Source: Schizochytrium sp. CCTCC M209059
Taxonomy: Eukaryota; Sar; Bigyra; Thraustochytrida; Thraustochytriidae
Direction of reading: 5' to 3'
DNA: 64,000 bases
Assembly: GCA_000818945.1 (NCBI GenBank)
Contig: KN805385.1
Span: forward strand, 269,534-333,533
The notes under the pieces were generated by a model, which did no database searches, had not been told where the DNA came from, and saw nothing but the letters and a program-made list of their open reading frames with translations. Position 1 is the first letter of the stretch, and the number at the start of each line of letters is the position of its first letter. Positions 30,595-39,587 of the stretch are shown piece by piece. The position numbers and the translations under genes were made by a program.

Positions 30595-31930
30595 ATGAGC
30601 ATGGGCATGTTGGCGAGGCTAGGCGCCGCAGCTCGCACTCGCGTGGCGGCGACAGCGACCGCGACGGCGAGACTGGGAGGGCGAGGCAAAGGCGCAGAAC
30701 GAGGCAGCGCTCTAATAGTGCCTGCCACCGGAGCGCTCGCGTTTGCAGCTCTTGCGACTGCCACAGCGGTATCCAGCACGGAGGAGTCGAGGACCTCGTG
30801 CGAGGCCGCCGCGAAGAAGCTCTTGCTCTGGGGCGCGAACGGCTTTGGACAACTGGGTCTTGGATCCGCGTCGGACGAGTCATCGCCAGAATGCGCTGGC
30901 TCTGACCTTGATGTGGAGCCTGCGTTTGTCTCATGCTTTGGTCAAAGCTCTGGCTTCATCACAACGGATGGCGAGGTCTACACATTTGGGCGCTCCATGT
31001 ACGGGAGCATTGGCCAGGGCGATACGGTGGAGAACTGTTCGGTCCCAGAGCATATTCCCGAGCTTACCGACCAACATGTCAAGCTACTGAGCATGGGCGA
31101 GTTTCACATGGCCGCCATTGACGGCAAGGGCCGCCTGTGGACCGCAGGTCGCAACTGGACCGGGGAGCTTGGTCGCGGAGGCGACTCAACGCGGCCCGAC
31201 GCCGTTCAGGAGCCAGCAGGTGCTCGTTTTGTCGACGTCGCGTGTGGCCGTTCCTTCACTGCGGCTGTTTCCGAGGATGGACGCGTTTTTACCTGCGGCA
31301 ATGGGCGCCAAGGCGTTCTTGGCAGTGGCGCGTACACGAACAAGGAGACCTTTTCAGCTGTGGATTCCAAGTTTCTTGGCGGCGAGAAAGCGATGCGCGT
31401 AGCGGCTGGTGAGGAAGTGCTAATGGTTCTCACGCAAAGCGGCAAGTTATACGCATGCGGCAACGATGACTATGGCAAGCTGGGCATCGGAGGCCGAAGC
31501 AAGGTTCGTATTCAGACGGAGCCGCAGCTTGTCAATGCACTTTACCGGGAAAAGATTGTCCAGGTGTCATGCGGCAGCATGCACTGCGCGGCCGTTGATG
31601 AGAAGGGCGCTCTGTACACGTGGGGCTGTGGCTCTGACGGCCGTCTGGGCCATGGATCCAAGAGCGATGTGGCGACGCCGACCCAGGTTCATGCGCTCAA
31701 AGGGAAAAAGGTTGTTCAAGTTGCGTGCGGTGGCTCCCATACCCTTGCGTTGCTCGAAGACGGCAGTGTTTATGCCTTTGGCAAGGGCAGAAACGGCCAG
31801 CTCGCTGCGGGAGATAGTCTTGAGTCCGTGGCGGCCTATCGTACGACGCCGCACCACGTTCAGGCACTGGCTGATTTTAAGGTTCTTTCCATCACTGCCG
31901 GAGGGGATCACTCGGCCTGCATCACGGCGT

Positions 31931-31932
<2 letters not shown>
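30595..31932 (+). CDS. RCC1-repeat beta-propeller protein, possibly mitochondrial
   Basis: The 445-residue product is a seven-bladed RCC1-type propeller. Blades are marked by repeated GxxGQLG/GxLG and CGxxHTLAL signatures: LLLWGANGFGQLGLG, YTFGRSMYGSIGQG, LWTAGRNWTGELGRG, FTCGNGRQGVLGSG, YACGNDDYGKLGIG, YTWGCGSDGRLGHG and YAFGKGRNGQLAAG, with CGGSHTLALLEDGS late. The first 75 residues are Ala/Arg/Thr-rich without acids until about residue 35 (MLARLGAAARTRVAATATATARLG) and include a hydrophobic Ala stretch. This fits a mitochondrial presequence with a possible membrane anchor, as in RCC1L (WBSCR16) or yeast Fmp25. No Ran-GEF-specific feature or extra domain is seen. Propeller identity is sure; the precise ortholog is not. 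The stop is followed at once by a (CT)n run. Confidence 0.8.
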
Positions 31933-31966
<34 letters not shown>

Positions 31967-32251
31967 GCACGCGTGCTGCGTTCGAAACAAAGATGCACAC
32001 GTCGATTCACGAGCGAATTTACGGATTTTTTTTAATAGCATCGCCAACTAAAATAGGAAAAAGAAAAAAAAAGAGAGAAGAAGAAAAAGCAACAACGAAA
32101 AACAACATAACAAATGACACACAATTTTGGATCGGCCACTGCACGACAAGCAGAGACAAACAAAGTCACGCGGCAGCCCAATCACTTCTACAACAGTTTT
32201 TTTTGGTGAGAGAAAGGAAAAGGGTGCCCAGAATAAAACAGAGAAACACAA
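31933..32251. other. Convergent intergenic region with (CT)n
   Basis: A dinucleotide (CT) run of about 30 bp (31933-31962) sits immediately after the RCC1 stop codon, then AT-rich DNA with A-rich patches up to the 5-phosphatase stop. No gene seen. Confidence 0.7.
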
Positions 32252-35200
32252 TCACAACGGGGGCGGCGGAGGTGGGACAGATGTCAGTGTCCAGCGACTT
32301 CGACGTCCCGAACGACGCGAACTCTCCTCATCGAACTCATCGCCAGGGTCTGAGGGCGACGGCGACGGAGGCGGAGGTGGGGGAGGGTATCTTGAAGTCG
32401 CTTCGGACGAACGACCATCCCCATGCGCGATGGCGGCCACAGCGAGGGTCAGCCTTGCCGCTGCGCTTGCGACGCTCTCGTTGTGGAAAAGCTCGGAATC
32501 CTTATCACTCTTCAAGTCGGTTTCATCGTCCCCGAATTCAGCGTCGTCGTCAGAAAACTCCAAGAGCGCTGCATCACGGGCGTCCGGAGGATAAAAGGGA
32601 GGGGGCGCTTCGATATTACCAGGATCTTCTTCCAGATACGGTTCCATTTCATCCGGATATGCATACGAAGGACGCATCGATGCGGGCGGAGAAACTGGAG
32701 GAGGCGGCGGCGGCAAGGTCCTTCCTCCGCGCTGACTGCCATTGCGCGACCCTGAGTCCCACGCAGAGTCGTGCACCACAACAGGCGATGGTAACGAAAG
32801 GGACGATGGACCGGCCCTGTCAAATGAGGTATCCCGCGCCCTGATCTCGGATGAGACAACTTCTTCGTCGCTCTCGTCATCCGGGTCCTTGGGGAAGGCA
32901 GCATCACTGTGCACGGACTCAAGAGCTTCAATCCACGCCAGCTTGTCCGAGCGCGACTCGACGGCTAGAAGCATGGTCACCAGGCCCGATGCGTCCGGCC
33001 CAATAGGACGGCACTCGTGCACTGCAAAAGAGAATTCCAAATGATCGTCAATCGTCACATGGCGCATGTCCAGCACAGCGAGCACATTATGCGTGGGACG
33101 AACGGACTTGCGTTTTGGTAATGGTTGGCTCAGCAAAAAGGCACGCCCATCCTTGTACAAGTTCAGGTACACCCGCGTCGAGACTCGCGTGTACGACTTG
33201 TGATACTTGACCTGGGCAGCGCCCGAACGCACTAGAGGTGGAAGTTCGAGGCTGCCAAAGACACCTTCCTCCGAGGACGGGCTCGGTACGTAGCCAGGAT
33301 TCCTGCGCGCCGAGCGCCGCGCATCCTCTGTAGGGGGCAGAATACAAATTTCGCCCATGAGCTTGCCGATTTGCAGTCCCCCGCAAATGATGGGCTCGGA
33401 AAATGGGATTGTCGGGGTGACCTTTGCCGTCCAAACCTTGAGTCCGCTTCGGCTGACAAAGCCACCAACAGCCTGCACAACGTTGCGCAAGGAGATGCAG
33501 CTCTGACCATTAAGCACAACATGCCGTGGACGGGCCAGGTTGTTGGCCATGTCTTGCATCTGCTCGCTGGTCTTGGCGTTGAGGAGGATATGATGCAATG
33601 ACAGCACCTCCTCGTCTTTCGTGGAGGGGCTGCTCACGTGCACAAAGAGATGCTGAGATTTGAGGAAAAGGGGGTCAAAGACGATGGGTTTGAGAAGAGG
33701 CACACCAATTTGAGGGTCAAAAGCGTAGTACAAGTCCTGAAAGGCACCCGTGCCCTGGTAGGCGAACCGCTGAGCGCCCTTCTTGCCAGCGCGAAGGTCT
33801 GGACTCAATTCTGTGCCCGCAGCAGCTGCCGACCATTCAATCTGGTGCAAGATGGGGGAAGCGATGCACATGTTGATCCAAGAGGGCAGCGGCGAGCCAT
33901 CTTGCGTCGCATCCAGGCTAACGACAACATTTTGCAGCTGGATGCGCGGTGCTCCGAGGCCAACGGCTTCTCTTGGTGCGACAAAGAAGTCGCCATTGTG
34001 CGACGTCCAGCCGCCTTCGTCCTCCATGTGAAGGGCAATCTGCCGACGTGGGCTCGTAGGAAGCACCTCTTCCTGGTCTACAGCCACTGCCTCGATATCA
34101 GCAAAAGCGCCAGTTTCACCCGCAGCAGGCTGATTTCCTTCATTCGAGCCAGTTGCATGAGGGCCGTTTGGCAAACGTAATCCATGAATCTTGGGACCTT
34201 TCTTCGAGACGCGCTCCGCAAGACGACGGAGCGTTGAGCTGGCAGCGTTGAGGGAGAGGTTTTGGTTCAACGGACCCAGCTGAGGCCCGGAACGCATCAG
34301 CTTGCGGGTTTCGGCAATCTCGCGAGTCGCTGGCGAGGTGAGGGGATGAAGCGGCCAGGAGTACTCGTGGCGGAGCGCGAGCGTGAACTCGGCTCCGACA
34401 GGACGGTGGTCCGAAATCATGATACCGTCGGCGCAAAAGTATCGCTGCAAGACTACAGAATCCTTGGATCCAGGATGCGAATGCCACAAGATGCGGTCCG
34501 TATACGAGGGGGGTTGCTCTTTTTTGTTGCTAAGCTCGCGCCGCCCTCGCTTCCAGCGATACGTCGGTGGGAAGTTTGGGATGGGGGAAGTGAATCCATG
34601 AAACGCCGTGCCCTCCTTGAGCTGATGCTGCAATTGGTCGTTCAGGTGCAGCAAGTTGTAATTCTTGAGCGTTGTGGCTCTGGCGGCCTGCTTGAAGTCG
34701 AGTTCCACGCGGTAATTGAGGTCGCCCAAAAAGAAGAGCTGTTCGAAGAACAGCGTGGGTTCGAGCGGGAAAGCGTCGATGCGCGCCGCTGGACCGTGCA
34801 GCGACAGCTTGGACATGATTTGCGTGTAATTCAAATTGCGCTCAGAGACTTTGTGCTGCTGTGCGCTCAAGTGGGCATTGATGAAGCAAATGGGGATGTC
34901 ACGCCACCGAAAGCCAATGCCCACGCCGCCCTTGTTGCCAAGTTGCACCGCGGATCCCAGGCGCAGTCCGGTCTTCACAGACCCGGCAGATCGAGAGTTT
35001 ATGTGGGGAAGTTCTTCAATGTGCACAAAAACCAACAGAACCACCTCCCACATGCGTACGCCCATCGGACTGGCATAATTATCACCAAGGTATGCTGCGA
35101 TGGCCTTTTCCCATTCGTCGAACTTGGAGCTCACCTCTTGCAAGCCAATGGCATACATTTTGATGGGTTTGCTCTCCGTTGACCGAGGAATCCATTCGCT

Positions 35201-37342
35201 AAGCCCGTCGCGAGACTTGGGTGGCGAGGCATCGCCTACATTAAAGGTACCAATGAAGATGTTGGCCTGCGTCTCGAACCACTCCTGGTTGATGGCGCTC
35301 CAAGCGTGCTGCTGCAGGAATGAGGCATCCGTGACATCTAGCGAGGGCGCGGGCACGGGTTTGGCCGCACGTTGCCGTTTGAGTGTGAATGTCTTGATTT
35401 GCCGGCGAGCCTTGGCTTCGCGAAGCAACATGCTTTCCCCGGCCTGGCGCAGCGCATTCAGCACGGAGAGGAACCGATTTGCCTCTTCAATGCTACGGCA
35501 ATCCAAGGTAAAATGAAAGGGCTCAACGTCCTGCTCGTCGTAGTCATAGTCTCCCAAAGTCGCGCGAGAATTATGGCGACGCAAGGTCGCCCCCCTGCCG
35601 GTGGCTTCCGTGCCGTCGGGCTGCTTGGCATTCCGTTTCTTTTCGGTCTTGCTCAAGCAAACAAATTTCCATGCGTCTCCGCGATCACCGTCGTCGTCGC
35701 CATCGTCGAAAGAGCGAATGCCGGCCTCAAAGACGTCGAACGAGGCGTGCGAGCCTGTGGCCGACCAGACGGGCGGTTCAAGTTCTGGATGGTGGACTCC
35801 CTGAAAGTCTACCTGGACGCGCGTGAGGTGCTTGGCCACCACTTTGGCCGTCAATTGGGCGGGAGACACCACGCGCACAGCAAATTTCTCTTTTGAAGTT
35901 GGCGTGATGATGCCCGAAGCAGTGTACTTGAAAAGATGAATACGTCCCAAATAGGGATTGATGGCCAAGGTGCGCAAGCCCCGCTTGCGCTCAAAGTTGC
36001 CCCGAAAGATCGACCATCCGCCTTGGAAGTCGATTGCGCACGCTTTACTGTTCAGCGTTCTCCGCATCTGCACTTTGACTTTACCAACAAGTGCTCGCTT
36101 GAGAGCCTTGCTAATGAATCGCAGGTCATTGTGAGACTCGAAGACAATATTTTCCACGACATGATGCAGCGGCAATTTGGACTCCATGCGCGAGGTTCTT
36201 CCCCCTGGAAAGAGTTTCAACGACCGAGTGCGCGTCGTCATGCCCTTGAACGAGGTACTCTTGCGGACGGGGGATCGAGGCACAAAATTGTCGTGGCCTA
36301 AGAGGTCCGAGTCATCAGCATCGGCTTGCAGCTTGAGCACTTCATCTTCGCTGATGGCCGTTCCGTCTGTTTCGATGTGAAGTGTGAGTCCGAGTGCGTT
36401 GTATCCGTGTTGAATAAATCCAGCAATTTCTGGGAGCCTGTATGCGGCCAAAACTCCCCCGGAAACATGGCTTATAATCTGCAAAAGACGCCTTCGTAAA
36501 GACAGCAAGAGACTTGCAGGTTCTGCTTGCCCAAAGCAATTATACCTCGATACATAAAGTTGTTCCCACTCGACGTCGGGCGCCGACCGCTTGAGCGTGC
36601 GCTCGAGCGTGCGTTGATACCTTTGCCGCGCGAGATAGGTCGATGTTTCTTCGAGTTCACGTTCGGCCTCAGAGATGTCAAGCATTTCCTGCATGTTTTT
36701 GATTTTCACTGGCCTTCCTGCACGTCGGTCAGCGCGAGCTTCCGCGTCCTCGCGAAGGCGAGCGCGATGCGCCTCTTCGTCGTCGCTTTCGTAGTGGCCT
36801 TCATCGTCGTTACCGTCGTCGTCGTCGTCGTCATCTTCGTCGTCATCGTCTTCCGAGTCGGAGTCGTCGAGTCGAGCACCTGGCCTTTCTGAGGGTGGCC
36901 TTGGACTCACGGCCTTGCGCAGGGTCTGAATGCCCTGCAGGCGGGGTTGGTCGTTTCCTTGCATGGTCGAGAGATGGCGATGGCGATGCTGCTCAAGGTT
37001 GTGGTTTCCCTTCCACGTAATCACCTTGTCGAGCGAGGGTCGCAGTTCGCGCACCGTGTCGAGGAACTGCTCTAGAAACGAGCTGTTCTTGAAGGAGACC
37101 GTGACTTTAAAGAGCAGCGAGCCGGCCTTTTTCAGCCGCACCGTTTGCTCGTCGACGACGTGGATAGAGCTCACATCGCGCAGGTTCAGGGTCGCGGTGG
37201 CGTTCCCGAAGTCATCTACGAGGATCACCTTTTGCTTCGCGCCCAGCGTCACCACCTTGAGCGCCACGCTTCCCCTGCTCACGCCCACCTCGTCCACGTC
37301 GAAGACCTGCTCCAGCGCCCCTTGGTCCTCCTCGTGGGGCAT
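32252..37342 (-). CDS. Inositol polyphosphate 5-phosphatase with PH-like domains
   Basis: The 1696-residue product should hydrolyse the 5-phosphate of phosphoinositides (PI(4,5)P2 or PIP3) or soluble inositol phosphates at membranes. An N-terminal PH-like domain (about 10-95) and an acidic D/E stretch (about 155-175) lead to a second PH-like region before the catalytic core. The 5-phosphatase domain spans about 695-985. It holds FIGTFNVGD, GLQEVSSKF, NKGGVGIGFRW, FINAHLSA, FLGDLNYRVE (GDLNYR 873-878), PPSYTDRILW and the C-terminal signature SDHRPV (977-982), so the metal and phosphate-binding residues are present. A C2/PH-like region and a clear PH domain (about 1397-1475) follow. The end is Pro-rich with several poly-Pro runs. 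The ATG at 37342 is chosen because the frame upstream to 37363 begins with GTG. It is not obviously OCRL, SHIP or synaptojanin. The 16-bp minisatellite starts about 55 bp upstream. Confidence 0.9.
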   Translation of the reverse strand: MPHEEDQGALEQVFDVDEVGVSRGSVALKVVTLGAKQKVILVDDFGNATATLNLRDVSSIHVVDEQTVRLKKAGSLLFKVTVSFKNSSFLEQFLDTVRELRPSLDKVITWKGNHNLEQHRHRHLSTMQGNDQPRLQGIQTLRKAVSPRPPSERPGARLDDSDSEDDDDEDDDDDDDGNDDEGHYESDDEEAHRARLREDAEARADRRAGRPVKIKNMQEMLDISEAERELEETSTYLARQRYQRTLERTLKRSAPDVEWEQLYVSRYNCFGQAEPASLLLSLRRRLLQIISHVSGGVLAAYRLPEIAGFIQHGYNALGLTLHIETDGTAISEDEVLKLQADADDSDLLGHDNFVPRSPVRKSTSFKGMTTRTRSLKLFPGGRTSRMESKLPLHHVVENIVFESHNDLRFISKALKRALVGKVKVQMRRTLNSKACAIDFQGGWSIFRGNFERKRGLRTLAINPYLGRIHLFKYTASGIITPTSKEKFAVRVVSPAQLTAKVVAKHLTRVQVDFQGVHHPELEPPVWSATGSHASFDVFEAGIRSFDDGDDDGDRGDAWKFVCLSKTEKKRNAKQPDGTEATGRGATLRRHNSRATLGDYDYDEQDVEPFHFTLDCRSIEEANRFLSVLNALRQAGESMLLREAKARRQIKTFTLKRQRAAKPVPAPSLDVTDASFLQQHAWSAINQEWFETQANIFIGTFNVGDASPPKSRDGLSEWIPRSTESKPIKMYAIGLQEVSSKFDEWEKAIAAYLGDNYASPMGVRMWEVVLLVFVHIEELPHINSRSAGSVKTGLRLGSAVQLGNKGGVGIGFRWRDIPICFINAHLSAQQHKVSERNLNYTQIMSKLSLHGPAARIDAFPLEPTLFFEQLFFLGDLNYRVELDFKQAARATTLKNYNLLHLNDQLQHQLKEGTAFHGFTSPIPNFPPTYRWKRGRRELSNKKEQPPSYTDRILWHSHPGSKDSVVLQRYFCADGIMISDHRPVGAEFTLALRHEYSWPLHPLTSPATREIAETRKLMRSGPQLGPLNQNLSLNAASSTLRRLAERVSKKGPKIHGLRLPNGPHATGSNEGNQPAAGETGAFADIEAVAVDQEEVLPTSPRRQIALHMEDEGGWTSHNGDFFVAPREAVGLGAPRIQLQNVVVSLDATQDGSPLPSWINMCIASPILHQIEWSAAAAGTELSPDLRAGKKGAQRFAYQGTGAFQDLYYAFDPQIGVPLLKPIVFDPLFLKSQHLFVHVSSPSTKDEEVLSLHHILLNAKTSEQMQDMANNLARPRHVVLNGQSCISLRNVVQAVGGFVSRSGLKVWTAKVTPTIPFSEPIICGGLQIGKLMGEICILPPTEDARRSARRNPGYVPSPSSEEGVFGSLELPPLVRSGAAQVKYHKSYTRVSTRVYLNLYKDGRAFLLSQPLPKRKSVRPTHNVLAVLDMRHVTIDDHLEFSFAVHECRPIGPDASGLVTMLLAVESRSDKLAWIEALESVHSDAAFPKDPDDESDEEVVSSEIRARDTSFDRAGPSSLSLPSPVVVHDSAWDSGSRNGSQRGGRTLPPPPPPVSPPASMRPSYAYPDEMEPYLEEDPGNIEAPPPFYPPDARDAALLEFSDDDAEFGDDETDLKSDKDSELFHNESVASAAARLTLAVAAIAHGDGRSSEATSRYPPPPPPPSPSPSDPGDEFDEESSRRSGRRSRWTLTSVPPPPPPL

Positions 37343-37396
37343 CTTGCCTGAGCACTGCTGCACGCAAAAGCCCTCGCGGCCAGCCCTGGTCTGCTA

Positions 37397-38108
37397 CGAG
37401 CAAGCAAGCAAGCAAGCAAGCTAGCTAGCGAGCAAGCAAGCAAGCGAGCTAGCAAGCAAGCAAGGAAGCAAGCAAGCGAGCTAGCAAGCGAGCTAGCAAG
37501 CAAGCGAGCTAGCAAGCAAGCGAGCTAGCAAGCAAGCGAGCTAGCAAGCAAGCGAGCTAGCAAGCAAGCGAGCTAGCAAGCAAGCGAGCTAGCAAGCAAG
37601 CGAGCTAGCAAGCAAGCGAGCTAGCAAGCAAGCGAGCTAGCAAGCAAGCGAGCTAGCAAGCAAGCGAGCTAGCAAGCAAGCGAGCTAGCAAGCAAGCGAG
37701 CTAGCAAGCAAGCGAGCTAGCAAGCAAGCGAGCTAGCAAGCAAGCGAGCTAGCAAGCAAGCGAGCTAGCAAGCAAGCGAGCTAGCAAGCAAGCGAGCTAG
37801 CAAGCAAGCGAGCTAGCAAGCAAGCGAGCTAGCAAGCAAGCGAGCTAGCAAGCAAGCGAGCTAGCAAGCAAGCGAGCTAGCAAGCAAGCGAGCTAGCAAG
37901 CAAGCGAGCTAGCAAGCAAGCGAGCTAGCAAGCAAGCGAGCTAGCAAGCAAGCGAGCTAGCAAGCAAGCGAGCTAGCAAGCAAGCGAGCTAGCAAGCAAG
38001 CGAGCTAGCAAGCAAGCGAGCTAGCAAGCAAGCGAGCTAGCAAGCAAGCGAGCTAGCAAGCAAGCGAGCTAGCAAGCAAGCGAGCTAGCAAGCAAGCTAG
38101 CTAGCAAG
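37397..38108. repeat. 16-bp minisatellite (CAAGCAAGCGAGCTAG unit)
   Basis: From about 37495 to 38096 the unit is repeated nearly perfectly about 37 times; both flanks are irregular mixtures of CAAG and CTAG tetranucleotides (37397-37494 and the last 12 bp). Each unit contains the palindrome GCTAGC. The internal structure is four tetramers, CAAG-CAAG-CGAG-CTAG, suggesting growth from a tetranucleotide microsatellite to a higher-order 16-mer. It lies immediately upstream of the 5-phosphatase ATG. Confidence 0.97.
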
Positions 38109-38754
38109 AAGCACGCGCTGTGCTCGCGTCTGCTTGCGCCCAGTTACTGTCAGGCAGCGAGCGCGCTGCGTGTGCGCTGCTCGGGCCGCCGCTGCTCGCT
38201 CGCGCGCACCCGCGTACTTCTCGCGCGCGCTCGCCGCCTCTGCGTCGCGCGGCTCTCGCTCTCTCTCGCGAGGGAGGGAGGGAGGGAGGACGCGGCAGGC
38301 CGCGCAGGGCAGCGCTGCGCTGCGCTGCGCTGCGCTGCGCTGCTCGCCGCCCGAGCCGCGCGGCGCGAGGCCGTCGGCGAGGGCTGATGGATGGCGCTTT
38401 GCTCTTTCATGTCCGTGCGACCGACCTGCGCACTTTTTTGGAAAATATTTTATTTTTCTTGATTGGTGGCCTTGTCCGTTTTTGTTTCTCGATTTGTTTC
38501 CCCGTTTGCCGCTGTTTGCGAGACGTCTTCAATAAATTTTTTGTTCTCCAAGTGTAGTACGTATACTGGGCCTATGTGAAAACGATCAGGACACCGCGCT
38601 TACGTCCACGTCTCGGCTTTTGTCCCAATCAGTCTGGCGTCTGCAGGCGTTGATCTCTCTCTCTCTCTCCCTCGTGTACTTGCACAACACACTCTCTCTC
38701 CCTCTCTCTGTCTTTGCCTAGCTCGCTCGCTCGCTCGCTCGCCTGCGCGCGCGG

Positions 38755-38790
38755 CATCCCGGGACATGGACTCGCATCCATTTCGGGATG
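38755..38790. other. Imperfect hairpin in promoter region
   Basis: CATCCCG (38755-38761) pairs with CGGGATG (38784-38790), and ATGGA (38766-38770) pairs with TCCAT (38777-38781) around a six-base loop, with a small internal bulge. It sits between a TCGC run and an A-rich patch. The function is unknown, and it may be chance. Confidence 0.35.
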
Positions 38791-39587
38791 GCCACCACCT
38801 AAACAAAAAAAACTTTAGTCCCGATTAGTAGGCCTACCTATGCTACGTATAAGATCATCATCATAATAAAAACCACCTGCTCAATGCTAGCTACCCCATT
38901 TTAAAAAAATAAAATAATCATAGATGAGTGTGTGCGGGGACATGGGTGTGTACCTCGACGGGGACCCCGCCCTTTCCCATCACTATTTTCCTGGCGTCCC
39001 GGTGATGATGCTTAGCTGTCGAGCGGAACTCGCTCGAGAGCGCCGCGCTGCGCGAGAGCGGGGCGTGGATGGTCGGCATCGGTACGGCTTTGCTTCTTCG
39101 TCGACAGCGACGAGTCGCTCCCCTCCAGGGCTCCAGGACAGGAGAGAGGCCATTCGATCGAAGGCGCAGCAGCACCGTGGGGAAAAACTCACGGTTAGGC
39201 TTGCACGACCCCGAGTCCGAGTCGAGGAGAAAAGACAGCAAAGGTCGAAATCCCCGGCCGGCCTCGGGCGGGCGGCGGTGCTGCGGCGCGCTGCGGCCAA
39301 GACGGAGCTTCCGTCGCGGCGGCGACGCGTGACTGCCGGCGGCTGGCGTCCGGCAAAGCCTGAGGACTTGAAGCCTCAGGACCAACGACCGACCCCTATC
39401 CATCGTTGTTGCTGGCGGGCCGGCCAGCCGACCAAGCGCCTCTGCGCAGTCTCTCTGAAGCGTAACAAGACCATTCGCGGCTCGCGCGGGGCGCAGACAG
39501 TGCAAAGATCTCGCTCTGGTCCAAAACGTCCCGCTTTGCTCTTGCACGGCTCGCATTCTGAAAACAAAAGCAAAGTAGTAGAAGAAC

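Larger units (their letters stand above)
37343..39587. other. Divergent promoter region with minisatellite
   Basis: 2.2 kb between the 5-phosphatase and C2CD3 starts. It holds the 16-bp minisatellite (37397-38108), a GCGCT pentanucleotide run (about 38308-38344), (CT)-rich patches (about 38650-38715), a TCGC tetranucleotide run (about 38719-38741) and an AT-rich island (38800-38925). Small GC-rich frames (such as 38120-38557) follow repeats and are not called. Confidence 0.7.

Noticed and set aside
34262..35182. 306-residue plus-strand frame inside the 5-phosphatase
   Set aside because: It is antisense to the catalytic domain with intact motifs; no independent protein-like features.
37397..38108. 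CRISPR array
   Set aside because: Units are directly adjacent without unique spacers and the context is eukaryotic; it is a minisatellite.
38120..38557. 145-residue plus-strand gene
   Set aside because: The frame runs through GCGCT pentamers and CG-rich promoter DNA; no protein-like part.
38750..38800. tRNA gene
   Set aside because: Only a single hairpin forms; no A/B boxes or four-arm fold can be drawn.
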